Below are positions 8,800 through 18,316 of a DNA stretch of 64,000 nucleotides, one piece after another. The translations under genes and the position numbers were made by a program. Every line of letters begins with the position of its first letter. Position 1 is the first letter of the stretch. The notes below the pieces were generated by a model. The model searched no databases. It was given only the letters and a program-made list of their open reading frames with translations, and had not been told where the DNA came from. Origin of the DNA: Polyangiaceae bacterium (GTDB taxonomy: Bacteria > Myxococcota_A > Polyangia > Polyangiales > Polyangiaceae); NCBI GenBank assembly GCA_013361525.1, contig JABFXY010000136.1:1-64000 (forward strand), given 5' to 3'.

Positions 8800-11090
8800 G
8801 GATGAAGCACCACTGCGCTCGAAGCCGGAATCGTGATCGAGAGCGTACCATCGTCCGCGACCGACGTGCTCGGCCCACCGAGCGCGTCCGAGAGCGTCGT
8901 GCCGCCCGTGAAACCGAGCGCGCCGCCCACGTCGAAGGTGGAGGGCACGTCGGAGCCGCTCCTCGTCAGCGCGACGACGACCGAGTCGGCGGGTGAGGTC
9001 TTGCGACCGAAGACCAGCGTGTCCTCGTCGGCGTAGAGCGTCACGTAGGTGCCGCGCTGGAGCGCGGGCAACGAGCGCCGCGCCGTCCCGAGCCTGCGGA
9101 CGAATTCGAGCGTCGCAGCCTCGTCCGGCGTGAGGGCGCCCTCGTCACGGAAGAAGAGGCGGTTGTTCGGGTCGGCGCCGCCCCATTGCCCGTATTCGTC
9201 TCCATAATAGAGAAGCGGCGCACCCGGCAGGCCGAGGAGCCACGCCATGGCGACGCGCGTTCGACGATAGGGCTCCACGTCGGACGGCGCGACGGCGGTG
9301 TTCTCCCACTGATTGCCGGGGATGCCTTTGTCGTGCGCAGGATCTTGGCCGCGGTAGTCGGCCATCGACGTGAAGCGCGAGGTATCGTGGCTCCCGATGT
9401 AGGGCGTCATCACGGCGCCGGCCGGCCACCGCTCGAGGCCGTGCTTCAGCCAATAGTCGGCGTGAAGCATGCCCTTTTCGCCCCACGCGAAGGTCCGATA
9501 CGAGACTCCGTGATAGAGGACGAAATCGAATTGGCCGTCGAGCCCGTGCGGCCCGATGTATTTCGAGATTGTGCCGTAGTTTTCGTCGTTGCACGGGTCG
9601 GGGCAGTCGCTCCACCCCATCGCCGTCTCGCCCATCAGGAAATACCGAGTCCCGCCCTGCTCGAAGGCCTCGTGGACCGCGGCGGAGAGGTTTCGCGTCG
9701 CGATCTCCTCTACGTGTTTGACGGCGTCGACCCGAAGGCCGTCGAGGTCGAACGTGTCGAGCCACCAAACGGCGTCGTCGACGAATTGGGCATTCGCCTG
9801 CGGGACGGTGTGATTGATGTCCGGCATGTAGCTCGCGAACATGCAATCGAGGGCATGTGCGGTCCAATCGCAGTTGTCGGTCCCGCAGACGCACCCCGTG
9901 CGAAACCATTCGGGGTGGGCCGTTGCATATTCGTGCTTCTCGTGGACGTGATTGACGACGAAATCCTGGAGAATGCGAATGCCGTGGGCGTGCGCTTCTT
10001 CGACGAGCGCGTGGAGCGCTTCGGCGCCGCCGAGGCGGGGGTCGACCTCGCGCGCCTTGACGGGCCAATAACCGTGATAGCCGGTGACCATGTGGACGCC
10101 GTCGCTCGCGACGTATGCCTCGTCGGGGTTCGTTTGGAACGGCGTGAGCCAAATCGCGCGGACCCCGAGCTCGTCGAGCGTGCCGTCGGCGATCGACTGG
10201 CGAAGACCTTCGAGGTCACCACCCTCGAAATCGCCTCGCGGATCCGCGTTCGGGGTAGCCGGCGCGTCGTTGGACGGATCGCCGTCGCGGTAGCGATCCG
10301 TCATGACCATGTAGATGAGCGCGCCATTCCAATCGAATGGCTCGGGCTCGATCCAGAAGACCAATCGAATGGGCTCGCCGGGCGGCGATCCCTCGGCCGC
10401 GGGGGTCACGACGACGTGGTATTTCCCGTCATCGAGGCCCTCGATCGCGATGGTCACGGTGCCGTCGGCGGCGACGATGAGCTCGTCCTCGGAGAGCGGG
10501 AAGACCTGCTCGCCGTTTCGAAGCTCCGCCGTGAAGGCGCCGGGCGTCGGTGCGCCCCCATTGGCCGGCGGCACGAACGAGAGCGTCGCGTCGAAGGTAC
10601 CGACGCCCGCTTCGCTGCTGTTCACGGTCAGCGCGGGACGCGAGCAATCTCGCACTTTGATTGCGGAGTTCTCGGTGCCGTCGACGTAGGTCCGGCGGCC
10701 CTCGCTGGGGTTGAGTATCCATTGCGTGCCGCCGCCGTTCGGATCGTCGTAGACGATTTTGTACCCATGCAAGCCGGGCGGAAGATCGACTGTCGCGGTG
10801 TATTGTCCGCCCGCGGTCGGGCCGGTCATCGGCGTCGCCGTCGCGAGGTCGAAGCCCTGCCACGAGCCTGCAATGCGCACGTTCGAGACGACGTAACCCG
10901 GCTCGAAGGTCACCGTCGTGGAGCACGTCCCGTCGTATCCCCCGCCTTGCCCATTTCCGCCCGCGGCCTCGCCGCCTGTGTTCGAGCCGCCGGCGCCGCC
11001 GGAAGCCGGGCCGCCGCCGGAGGGTTGTTGCGAATCGTCGCCACAGGCGACGACGACGGCGAGCGCGACTGCACCGAACCAATACTTCAT
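8796..11090 (-). CDS. lipid-anchored GH13 alpha-amylase
   Basis: An N-terminal signal ends in 'VVVAC' (lipobox), then a Gly-rich linker. Residues about 55-145 form an E-set/starch-binding-like sandwich ('GYKIVYDDPNGGGTQWILNP'), followed by a second strand-rich segment and the GH13 barrel. Conserved regions are visible: 'DFVVNH' (region I), 'DGLRVDAVKH' with the nucleophile Asp near 451, 'FLMGETAMGW' with the acid/base Glu, and 'YIGSHDTSRF' with the third Asp. It hydrolyses internal alpha-1,4 links. The gene is first in an operon with the second glycosidase. Confidence 0.92.
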   Translation of the reverse strand: MKYWFGAVALAVVVACGDDSQQPSGGGPASGGAGGSNTGGEAAGGNGQGGGYDGTCSTTVTFEPGYVVSNVRIAGSWQGFDLATATPMTGPTAGGQYTATVDLPPGLHGYKIVYDDPNGGGTQWILNPSEGRRTYVDGTENSAIKVRDCSRPALTVNSSEAGVGTFDATLSFVPPANGGAPTPGAFTAELRNGEQVFPLSEDELIVAADGTVTIAIEGLDDGKYHVVVTPAAEGSPPGEPIRLVFWIEPEPFDWNGALIYMVMTDRYRDGDPSNDAPATPNADPRGDFEGGDLEGLRQSIADGTLDELGVRAIWLTPFQTNPDEAYVASDGVHMVTGYHGYWPVKAREVDPRLGGAEALHALVEEAHAHGIRILQDFVVNHVHEKHEYATAHPEWFRTGCVCGTDNCDWTAHALDCMFASYMPDINHTVPQANAQFVDDAVWWLDTFDLDGLRVDAVKHVEEIATRNLSAAVHEAFEQGGTRYFLMGETAMGWSDCPDPCNDENYGTISKYIGPHGLDGQFDFVLYHGVSYRTFAWGEKGMLHADYWLKHGLERWPAGAVMTPYIGSHDTSRFTSMADYRGQDPAHDKGIPGNQWENTAVAPSDVEPYRRTRVAMAWLLGLPGAPLLYYGDEYGQWGGADPNNRLFFRDEGALTPDEAATLEFVRRLGTARRSLPALQRGTYVTLYADEDTLVFGRKTSPADSVVVALTRSGSDVPSTFDVGGALGFTGGTTLSDALGGPSTSVADDGTLSITIPASSAVVLHP

Positions 11091-11154
11091 GGGACGTCGA
11101 GTCCCTTGCCTTGGCTCGCCTTGCGCGTCGAGACCCGCCGGAAGCTCGCCCCGA

Positions 11155-12528
11155 TCAGTGGCCGACGTTTCGGAGCGCGACGCGCATGACGAACACGAAG
11201 GCGACGACGGCCGCGCCGATGGTGAGGTGCTCTTTGATGTTCAGCGACACCTTGAACGTCGGATCGTGCCGGCGGATGACGACGTACAAGGCGCCGGTCA
11301 TCGCCAGGTAGATCCACAGCACGTGGTGTGACGTGAAGGACAGGAAGAACGATCCCACGCACGCGCCGCCGAGCGATGCGAGCAGCGCAATGGCCCAGGT
11401 GCGGGCGACCCGCGCGTCCGGATCGTTCTTGTATCGAACGAGGCACGTAACGCAGGTCTTGATCGACAGAACGAGGATGCTCAGGAAGAGGAACAGGCCC
11501 AGAAAGCCATTTTCACTCAAGGCGAGCATGTAGCTGTTGTGCGCCGTGAGAAACGTGTGCTCGGTGTATTGGTTGTAACCGACGCCGAAGATCGGGCTGT
11601 TGAAGAACATTTGCAGCCCGTCCATCAGGACTTCGGATCGCTCGCCGGTCGAGTCCTCGGCTTCTCGGCCGGAACGTCCGCCGAGCAGAAGAAGCGGCGC
11701 GCCGAGGATCGCTGCGGCCGCGGCCCCTTTGATGCCGAAGGTGCGGACGAAGTAGGTCGCCCAGACGGCGAGGAACACGAGCACGCCGCCGCGCGACTGC
11801 GTGAAGATGACGACCATGCCCACGAGGACGACGCAGAACCCGAGGAACAGTGCGCGGAAGATCGACGCTTTGCGTTCGAGGCGCGCGAGCAAAATCGGCA
11901 GCGCCGCGCTGCAGGTGAGCGCGACCTCATTGGGATCCTTCAAAACGCCGCGGTATCGAACGCGCCCCGAACCGACGCTTACGGTGCCGAAGAGGCCGGT
12001 CTTTTCGCACTGGTACTGAGCACCAGGCTCGGCATCACCCGAATAGCACTCTTCCGAGGTCATGCAGGGGCGCCCGTCGGGACGCAGCGTCTCGCTGACG
12101 GCGCCCTCTTGCACGGCGCATCCGAGCGGCGAAATCCCCTGATGGAAACAGACGAACGCGACGAACATCGTCACCCCGAGGAGACTCGTCGCGACGAATT
12201 CGAATGAGCGGAATGATTGAATGCCCGTGCTGATGAGGAAGAAAATCACGAAGAGGATCGCGATTTCGACGAGCACGCCCGGCAATCCCGTGCCGCCGAC
12301 CTTCACGACGTAGGTCACGATCGACCAGACGAGCAGGGTGATGACGTACGGCGATTGTGGCGGCAGATCCAAGCGGGCCTGCGCGAGACGCAGATCGAGC
12401 AGGAGCCCGAGCGTCGCAACCCCCAGCATCACGTACAGGAGCGGCAGGCCCTCCAGCCCGGGCACGAACTCCTGCGGCTTCATGTAGATGAGGACGATGA
12501 GCGCCGCGATGCCGGGAGTGGAGAACAT
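11155..12528 (-). CDS. O-antigen ligase / Wzy-like polysaccharide polymerase
   Basis: A 457-residue integral membrane protein with about ten hydrophobic segments and one long extramembrane loop around residues 140-210 that contains several Cys. The segment 'THNSY'-like motif appears as 'TAHNSYMLALSENGFLG' near residue 330, the hallmark of the Wzy_C/O-antigen ligase family. It would polymerise or ligate undecaprenyl-linked repeat units at the periplasmic face. It begins the minus-strand arm of the exopolysaccharide locus, 37 bp downstream of the epimerase gene. Polymerase versus ligase cannot be decided from sequence. Confidence 0.85.
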   Translation of the reverse strand: MFSTPGIAALIVLIYMKPQEFVPGLEGLPLLYVMLGVATLGLLLDLRLAQARLDLPPQSPYVITLLVWSIVTYVVKVGGTGLPGVLVEIAILFVIFFLISTGIQSFRSFEFVATSLLGVTMFVAFVCFHQGISPLGCAVQEGAVSETLRPDGRPCMTSEECYSGDAEPGAQYQCEKTGLFGTVSVGSGRVRYRGVLKDPNEVALTCSAALPILLARLERKASIFRALFLGFCVVLVGMVVIFTQSRGGVLVFLAVWATYFVRTFGIKGAAAAAILGAPLLLLGGRSGREAEDSTGERSEVLMDGLQMFFNSPIFGVGYNQYTEHTFLTAHNSYMLALSENGFLGLFLFLSILVLSIKTCVTCLVRYKNDPDARVARTWAIALLASLGGACVGSFFLSFTSHHVLWIYLAMTGALYVVIRRHDPTFKVSLNIKEHLTIGAAVVAFVFVMRVALRNVGH

Positions 12529-12565
12529 GGGGTGGTGCTTTTTCCGCTAGGTCAGCGCGCGACGG

Positions 12566-13594
12566 TCACGAAGGGCTGGACGCTCGCAGGTGCTCGAACG
12601 TTCGCCGCAGTCCTTCGTCGGTGGAGACGAGCTGGTTGAAGCCGAGGCCCTTGAGCTTCGCGTTCGAGAAGCGATTGCCCTTCCAGGTCGTCCGCGTCTT
12701 GTAAGGCGTGAAGATGGCGGGCAGCTGGCCACGCGAGTGCTTGTGATACCACTCGACCGCTTTCGACATCACCATTGCAGCGGGATACGGCATCTTCACT
12801 ACGCGAAGCGGCGAGACGTCCCGTCGATAGCGATGGAGGTATTCGCCGCAATCGATGAGCTCGTCGTCGTGGACGTTGTAGATGTCGCCGTCGAAGCGCG
12901 CGTGCTCCGCGGCTAGACAAATCGCCTCCGCGCAGTTGTCGACGTAGGAGAGCGGTAGAAGGTTTTTTCCACCGAGGAAGAGGAAGAAGCCGGGCAGCTG
13001 CAGTCCGACGCGCCCGCTGAAGGCGCCGCCGTTCGGGCCGTAGATCGCGCCTGGGCGGAGCACCGTGAGCGGGACGCCGTGTTTGCGGTGGTACTCGAAG
13101 AACAGCTCTTCCTGGCGGAGCTTCGCGTGGGAGTAATGGTCGCGACGCTCCGGGTGGGGCTCGAGCGGGGTCGATTCGTCGACGACGTGCCCTTTCGGAA
13201 GATCCGCGACGCCGTACACGCCGAAGGAGCTGACGAGCACGATGCGGGGGCGCTCGCGACGCGCGACGATCGCCTCGAGCAGGTTCTTCGAAGCGACGAC
13301 GGTGCCGAGGAAGATCTCCGCCGCGGGGCCGCGCAGCGCGGCCGCGAGGTGCAAGATCGTGCCGACGCCCTCGAGGAGCTTCGACGCTTCGGCGACGGTG
13401 GCGAGGGAGCCCGTGACGATCTGGATGTCGGACTTCGGGTGGCGCGCGATGACGGCGTCGAGGCGCTTGCGATCGCTGCCGGCGCGAACGACGGCGACGA
13501 CGCCGGGCGTGTCGCGTGCGAGCAGACGCTCGATGAGGGCGACGCCGAGAAAACCATTCGGGCCGGTGACGAGGATTTTGGATGCGGCGTTCAT
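12566..13594 (-). CDS. NAD(P)-dependent sugar epimerase/dehydratase (extended SDR)
   Basis: I chose the ATG at 13594, which gives a 342-residue SDR protein starting 'MNAASKILVTGPNGFLG'. The frame stays open upstream but that part is low-complexity Arg-rich sequence antisense-like to the neighbour. The nucleotide motif TGPNGFLG sits at residues 10-17; the catalytic pair is 'HYSHAK' (YxxxK), and 'LVSSFGVYG' supplies the Ser. The start overlaps the stop of the upstream oxidoreductase by 4 bp (ATGA). It likely makes a nucleotide-sugar intermediate for the polysaccharide. Confidence 0.88.
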   Translation of the reverse strand: MNAASKILVTGPNGFLGVALIERLLARDTPGVVAVVRAGSDRKRLDAVIARHPKSDIQIVTGSLATVAEASKLLEGVGTILHLAAALRGPAAEIFLGTVVASKNLLEAIVARRERPRIVLVSSFGVYGVADLPKGHVVDESTPLEPHPERRDHYSHAKLRQEELFFEYHRKHGVPLTVLRPGAIYGPNGGAFSGRVGLQLPGFFLFLGGKNLLPLSYVDNCAEAICLAAEHARFDGDIYNVHDDELIDCGEYLHRYRRDVSPLRVVKMPYPAAMVMSKAVEWYHKHSRGQLPAIFTPYKTRTTWKGNRFSNAKLKGLGFNQLVSTDEGLRRTFEHLRASSPS

Positions 13595-14727
13595 CGGGCC
13601 TCGGCCTCGGTGGGGTTCGAGCTCGTATCGCGGCGCTTCGACGTGGTGAGGCTCGCGTCGACCTCGGCGAAGATGCGATCGAGCATCCAGGCGACGCGCA
13701 GGATGTCGCGGTGCGCGACCGGCGGCTCGCTGTCTTTGAGGATGCTCTCGTAGTAGCGCTCGAACATCAGACCGAGGCCGGCGAAGAAGTGGAACTTCGA
13801 GCGTGAGAAGCGGCGCATGTTGCGGAAGCCTTGGGCCGCGAAGGCGAGCGCGTTCTCGAATGCCGGCGTGAGGCGCCCCACGGCGCTCGGCAGCGTCGGC
13901 GTTCGCTCGAGCGTGCACGTGCGGTTGTTGTAATCGAGGTGCGCGGTGTTCTTGGTGCCGTACACGCGCAGCGTGTGGGCAACCGGCCGCGCATGGGCGC
14001 TGAATGTCACGTAAGAAGTCACGCGCTGACCCCTAATCACGATCCGTGCCTCGTCGCAGAGCTCGTCCCGGCGGTCGCCGAACCGTGCCTCGCGCCGGAG
14101 GGATCCGAACGCGGTGATCTCCGGTCGCTCGTCCGGGATGAACTCGACGATCTTCGCGAGCGCGTGGTCGAGCGTGTTCTGGAGCAGCTTGCCCGGCATC
14201 GCGTGCACCCAATGCGACGGGTCACCGAGGAGCGCTTTGCCGAAGGCGCCGCTCAAGTCGTAGCCATAGAAGCTCTCGAGGTGCACCACGTCGCCGATCG
14301 CGCCCGCGCGGACGAGGTTGCGGAGCTCCTCCGCGTGAGGCTCGAAATGGTAGCTGTAGCCGACGCCGAGCTTCTTCTTCGCGCGGTCGGCGTATTCGAC
14401 GAGCGCGCGCGAAGCGGCGTAATCGAGCGTGAGCGGCTTCTCGACGAAGACGTGCGCGCCTGCGTCGATCGCCTTCATCGCGAGGTCTTTGTGGACCTGC
14501 GGCGGCGTCGTGACGTGGACGACGTCGGGCTTTTCGGTGCGCAACATCGCGTCGTAGTCGTCGTACGTGTTCGGCACGCCGTATCGAACGGCGAGCTGTC
14601 GGGCCATGACCATTTCGCGGTCGCAGACGGCGACGATGCGCGCGAGGTGGCCGAGCTTCTGAATCTCCTCCACGTGTCCGTCGGCGATCTTTCCGCACCC
14701 GACGATTGCGACCTTCAGTTCGCCCAT
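13591..14727 (-). CDS. Gfo/Idh/MocA-family sugar oxidoreductase
   Basis: The 378-residue protein starts 'MGELKVAIVGCGKIADGHV', a Rossmann GxGxxx motif, and has the family lysine motif 'VFVEKPLTLD' at about residues 100-109. The C-terminal half is the usual alpha/beta dimer domain. Members oxidise or epimerise (nucleotide-)sugars with NAD(P). Translational coupling to the downstream epimerase supports a joint role in precursor synthesis for the exopolysaccharide. The gene diverges from the PLP-enzyme gene across 135 bp. Confidence 0.9.
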   Translation of the reverse strand: MGELKVAIVGCGKIADGHVEEIQKLGHLARIVAVCDREMVMARQLAVRYGVPNTYDDYDAMLRTEKPDVVHVTTPPQVHKDLAMKAIDAGAHVFVEKPLTLDYAASRALVEYADRAKKKLGVGYSYHFEPHAEELRNLVRAGAIGDVVHLESFYGYDLSGAFGKALLGDPSHWVHAMPGKLLQNTLDHALAKIVEFIPDERPEITAFGSLRREARFGDRRDELCDEARIVIRGQRVTSYVTFSAHARPVAHTLRVYGTKNTAHLDYNNRTCTLERTPTLPSAVGRLTPAFENALAFAAQGFRNMRRFSRSKFHFFAGLGLMFERYYESILKDSEPPVAHRDILRVAWMLDRIFAEVDASLTTSKRRDTSSNPTEAEAR

Positions 14728-14862
14728 GTTCCCGAAGGGGTACGTCGCGCGCGCACCCGCGGCAAGGTGCTCGTGAACGCGCGTCGCAGACCGTGTGTCG
14801 TCTTGTCACGGAGGTCGCGAATTGCCCCCGACACGGCTGCGTCGGCCGATAAGCTCGGGCGC

Positions 14863-15840
14863 GTGGACCTACCGACCTTCGAAGACGTCGTGTTTGCCCG
14901 CGAGCGCATCCGTGGACGCGTCGAGACCACACCGCTGTTGCGCGTCCCTCGGCTCGATGCGCGAGCCGGCGTCGAGCTCTTCCTCAAGGCGGAGAGTCTG
15001 CAGCGCATCGGCGCGTTCAAGGCGCGCGGCGCGATGAACGCGGTGCTCTCGCTTCCGGAGGAGGGGCGACGCCGCGGCCTCTGCACCTTCAGCTCGGGCA
15101 ATCACGGCCAGGCCGTCGCGCTCGCCGGACGCGAGCTCGGCGTCGCGGTGTACGTCGTGATGCCGGAGGACGCGCCCGCGGTGAAGGTGGAGTCGGTCCG
15201 CGAGCTCGGCGGTGAGGTCACGTTCGCGGGGAAGACGACGGCCGACCGTGAGAAGGTCGCCCTCGAAATCGTCGAGCGTACGGGAGCCGCGCTCGTCCCC
15301 CCGTTCGACGACGCATCCGTCATCGCAGGGCAGGGGACGGCGACGCTCGAGCTCATCGAGCAAGCGGCGGCGCGTGGAGCCGAGCTCGACGCGGTGCTCG
15401 TCCCGGTCGGCGGTGGGGGGCTTCTCGCCGGCGCGTGCCTCGCTGCATCGGGGCATCCGACGGCGCCGGCCGTGATCGCGGTCGAGCCCGAAGCGGCCGA
15501 CGCGTTCAAGCAGAGCTTCCTCGCGAAAGAGCGCGTCTCGGTCGATCTTCGACCGACGATCGCCGACGGCTTGAAACCCGTCCGCGTCGGCGAGCGAAAC
15601 TTCGCGATCGCCTCGCGGATCGTTCGCGAGGCGATCACGGTCAGCGAATCGGCGATCGCACGTGCGGTTCGCGCGCTGCTCTTCGAGGCCAAGCTCGTGG
15701 TCGAGCCGTCGGGGGCGTGTGCTCTCGCGGCGGCGCTCGAGCGATCGCTGCCGAGCGGCGTGAAGCGCGCCGGCGTGATCCTCACCGGCGGCAACGTCGC
15801 GCCCGCGGTGCTTCGCCGGCTGATCGACGAGACCGCCTGA
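14863..15840 (+). CDS. threonine/serine dehydratase-like PLP enzyme
   Basis: Fold-type II PLP enzyme of 325 residues. The PLP lysine is in 'QRIGAFKARGAMNAV', the phosphate-binding loop is 'SSGNHGQAVALAG' then 'VPVGGGGLLAG', and 'EPSGACALAAAL' closes the site. There is no ACT regulatory domain, as in catabolic threonine dehydratases and serine racemases. I place the start at the GTG 14863; the frame is open far upstream but that part is antisense to the oxidoreductase. The reaction may be Thr/Ser deamination or amino-acid racemisation. Why it lies among polysaccharide genes is unclear. Confidence 0.85.
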   Translation: MDLPTFEDVVFARERIRGRVETTPLLRVPRLDARAGVELFLKAESLQRIGAFKARGAMNAVLSLPEEGRRRGLCTFSSGNHGQAVALAGRELGVAVYVVMPEDAPAVKVESVRELGGEVTFAGKTTADREKVALEIVERTGAALVPPFDDASVIAGQGTATLELIEQAAARGAELDAVLVPVGGGGLLAGACLAASGHPTAPAVIAVEPEAADAFKQSFLAKERVSVDLRPTIADGLKPVRVGERNFAIASRIVREAITVSESAIARAVRALLFEAKLVVEPSGACALAAALERSLPSGVKRAGVILTGGNVAPAVLRRLIDETA

Positions 15841-15845
15841 TTGAA

Positions 15846-15864
15846 GGGCGGGCGAGCCCCGCCC
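15846..15864. terminator. GC-rich hairpin after the dehydratase
   Basis: GGGCGGG at 15846-15852 pairs with CCCGCCC at 15858-15864, just after the stop at 15840. There is no U-tract, so termination is only suggested. It is followed by an alternating GCGCGC-ATGCGCGC palindrome. Confidence 0.4.
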
Positions 15865-15928
15865 GCCGCGCGCGCATGCGCGCGATAGATCGCTTGCGCG
15901 CACCGGGTTGCAAGCCGATGCTACGCAC

Positions 15929-16813
15929 GTGAAGCTGCGCGCGAACGGTCTGGAGATCGAAGTCGAGATGGAGGGCTCCGGCGAGCCACTCTTGATGCTC
16001 ATGGGGATCGGCGCGCAGCTCGTTCATTGGCCCGACGGCTTCGTGGAGCGCCTGCGAGCCGAGGGCTTTCAGACGATTCGGATCGACAACCGCGATGTCG
16101 GGATGTCGACCCATCTGCGTCACCTGCCGGCGCCCGATATGCGTGCGACGCTGCTGCGGACGGCGCTCGGCCTCCCGATCTCGGCGCCCTACACACTCGC
16201 CGATATGGCCGACGACGCGCTCGGGGTGCTCGATGCGCTCGGCATTCCAAGGGCGCATGTCCTCGGCGCCTCGATGGGCGGCATGATCGCGCAGACCTTC
16301 GCCCTGCGGCACACGGGCCGCGTCGCGTCGCTCACGTCGATCATGTCGACCCCTGGTGACAAGCGCTACGCGTTTGCGGCTCGGCCGTCCGCGCTCGGTG
16401 CGCTGCTCGGACGTCCGCCGCGCACGCGCGAAGAGATGGTCGTGCACTTCAGTCGGATCTACCGCGCGATCGGGAGCCGCACGCACGCCACCGACGAAGC
16501 GATCCTCCGGCAGATCGCGGAGCGCTCGTTCGATCGCGGGCTCAACCCGCCCGGTTTTGCGCGTCACATGGCCGCGATTTGTGCGTCGGGGAGCAGGCGA
16601 AGTGCCCTGCGGACGTTGCGCGTTCCGACCCTGGTCGTGCACGGCGCGCAGGATCCGCTGATCCCTGTCGCCGCAGGACGCGCGACGGCGCGCTTGGTGC
16701 CCGACGCGCGGTTGCTCGAGCTCGGCGACATGGGGCACGATCTGCCGCAACCGTTGTGGGGCGCCGTCGCGGGGGCCGTTCGAGCGATTGCGGAGCGAGC
16801 ACCGTCGGCATGA
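15929..16813 (+). CDS. alpha/beta-fold hydrolase
   Basis: About 294 residues from the GTG at 15929; a TTG at 15908 would add seven residues. The strand-loop 'IRIDNRDVGMS' and the nucleophile elbow 'GASMGGM' (Ser) are typical, with the acid in 'GAQDPLIP' and the His in 'GDMGHDLP'. The 'DNRDVGMS' block resembles the RdmC-type methylesterase/hydrolase subgroup. Substrate unknown. The stop overlaps the kinase start (ATGA), so hydrolase and kinase are one transcriptional unit. Confidence 0.82.
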   Translation: MKLRANGLEIEVEMEGSGEPLLMLMGIGAQLVHWPDGFVERLRAEGFQTIRIDNRDVGMSTHLRHLPAPDMRATLLRTALGLPISAPYTLADMADDALGVLDALGIPRAHVLGASMGGMIAQTFALRHTGRVASLTSIMSTPGDKRYAFAARPSALGALLGRPPRTREEMVVHFSRIYRAIGSRTHATDEAILRQIAERSFDRGLNPPGFARHMAAICASGSRRSALRTLRVPTLVVHGAQDPLIPVAAGRATARLVPDARLLELGDMGHDLPQPLWGAVAGAVRAIAERAPSA

Positions 16814-18312
16814 GCAACGCCGTGGACGACGACGAAGAGCGGTGTCGCGCCCGCGTGGGCACGACGCTCCGCGGGAAATGGCACATCGACGGGCTCCTCG
16901 GCATCGGTGGAATGGCCGCCGTCTATTCGGCAACCCACAAGATCGGCCGGCGCGCGGCGATCAAGATTCTGCATCCGGAGATCGCGGTATCGAAGGAGCT
17001 GCGCGCGCGATTCGAGCAAGAGGCGCTCGCCGTCAATCAGCTCGGCCACCCGGCGACGGTCGGCATCTACGACATCGACACGACGGAGGAGGGCGCGCCG
17101 TTCATGGCGATGGAGCTCCTCGACGGCGAGTCGCTCGGGCAGCGCGCGTATCGACTCGGGGGCATCGCGGAGCGCGAGCTCCTCGAGACGATGTCCGCCG
17201 TGCTCGACGTCCTTCAAGCCGCGCACGATCGCGGGATCATCCATCGCGACATCAAGCCTGACAACCTGTTCGTCACGTCGTCGGGCGGCATCAAGGTGCT
17301 CGATTTCGGCATCGCACGCATGAAGGGCGGCTCGAACGTGCGCACGCGGACCGGCGCGATGCTCGGCACGACGCCGTACATGCCGCCGGAGCAAATCTCG
17401 GGCGGAAACATCGACGGTCGCAGCGACGTGTTCGCCGTCGGCGCGACGATGTTTCGCATCTTGACCAAGCGGCGCATCCACGAGGCATCGACGGACGCCG
17501 AGCTGCTCATCCGAATGGCGACCGAGCCTGCTCCTCCGCTTCGATCCGTCGCTCCGTTCGTGAGCCTCGATATGGCGCGGATCGTCGACAAGGCGCTGAG
17601 CTTCGACATCTCGCGGCGGTATGCGAGCGCGCGCGCCATGCGCGACGACATCGCGTCGGTCCTGCGCGGCGACGTGCCGACGCACGCCGCGGCAGCGGCG
17701 GCGATCGGCGATCAACCGACGCGCGCCGAGGCATCCCGCGGGGTGGATCCGGCGACGTCCGCTCCGGTCGGCTCGGTCCGGTTCGGTGCTCCGAGCAGTC
17801 GCGAAATGGGTGCCATGGCGGAGGCGCCGACGATGTTCGCGATGCCGGCGCCCGTGGTGCCGAAGAAGTCGGCTCCGACGGCGTTGATCGTCGCGGTCGG
17901 CGCGTCGCTCCTCCTCGGTATCGGCGCGACGACATTGTTCTTCGTGTTGCGAGAGCCGAGCGGAAAAGCCGAGACGGCACGTTCACGCACCGATGACGAC
18001 GATGACGACGAGCGCACGGAAGCGCCGCGCAAGCCGACAGCGAGCGCATCGACGCCGAAGCTCGAGCCTTCGTCGAGCCCACCGACGGCCACCCAGACCG
18101 CTCGCCCCGCAGCTCCCGCGGTGGCCGACGACAAGTATCGGTTGCTCGAGAAAAAGGGCGGCTACCTCTTCTGCGTCGACTCGGGGCTGAAGCACGCATA
18201 CGCGGTGAAAACGCAGAGCGACGGCTCACGCGTGTGCAACGGCGCGCCCGAGGGGCAGGTTCCGATCGAAGGCTTGAAGCCGTATACGGTCGCTCAGCCG
18301 CGCTGGAAGTAG
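16810..18312 (+). CDS. membrane-anchored Ser/Thr protein kinase
   Basis: A Hanks-type kinase domain covers about residues 18-285: glycine loop 'GIGGMAAVY', lysine in 'AAIKILHP', catalytic loop 'HRDIKPDN' and 'DFGIAR', so it should be active. Then comes an Ala/Pro-rich linker, one membrane segment ('ALIVAVGASLLLGIGATTLF', about 360-385) and a short exported tail of about 110 residues including an acidic D/E run. The ATG at 16810 overlaps the hydrolase stop by 4 bp; the in-frame extension upstream of it is a shadow. The signal sensed is unknown. Confidence 0.9.
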   Translation: MSNAVDDDEERCRARVGTTLRGKWHIDGLLGIGGMAAVYSATHKIGRRAAIKILHPEIAVSKELRARFEQEALAVNQLGHPATVGIYDIDTTEEGAPFMAMELLDGESLGQRAYRLGGIAERELLETMSAVLDVLQAAHDRGIIHRDIKPDNLFVTSSGGIKVLDFGIARMKGGSNVRTRTGAMLGTTPYMPPEQISGGNIDGRSDVFAVGATMFRILTKRRIHEASTDAELLIRMATEPAPPLRSVAPFVSLDMARIVDKALSFDISRRYASARAMRDDIASVLRGDVPTHAAAAAAIGDQPTRAEASRGVDPATSAPVGSVRFGAPSSREMGAMAEAPTMFAMPAPVVPKKSAPTALIVAVGASLLLGIGATTLFFVLREPSGKAETARSRTDDDDDDERTEAPRKPTASASTPKLEPSSSPPTATQTARPAAPAVADDKYRLLEKKGGYLFCVDSGLKHAYAVKTQSDGSRVCNGAPEGQVPIEGLKPYTVAQPRWK

Positions 18313-18316
18313 ACGG

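Noticed and set aside
9186..11189. 667-codon + strand open frame
   Set aside because: Antisense to the GH13 gene, whose catalytic motifs are all present.
13831..14862. 344-codon upstream extension of the dehydratase
   Set aside because: Antisense to the oxidoreductase gene and richer in Arg/Val than any real domain.
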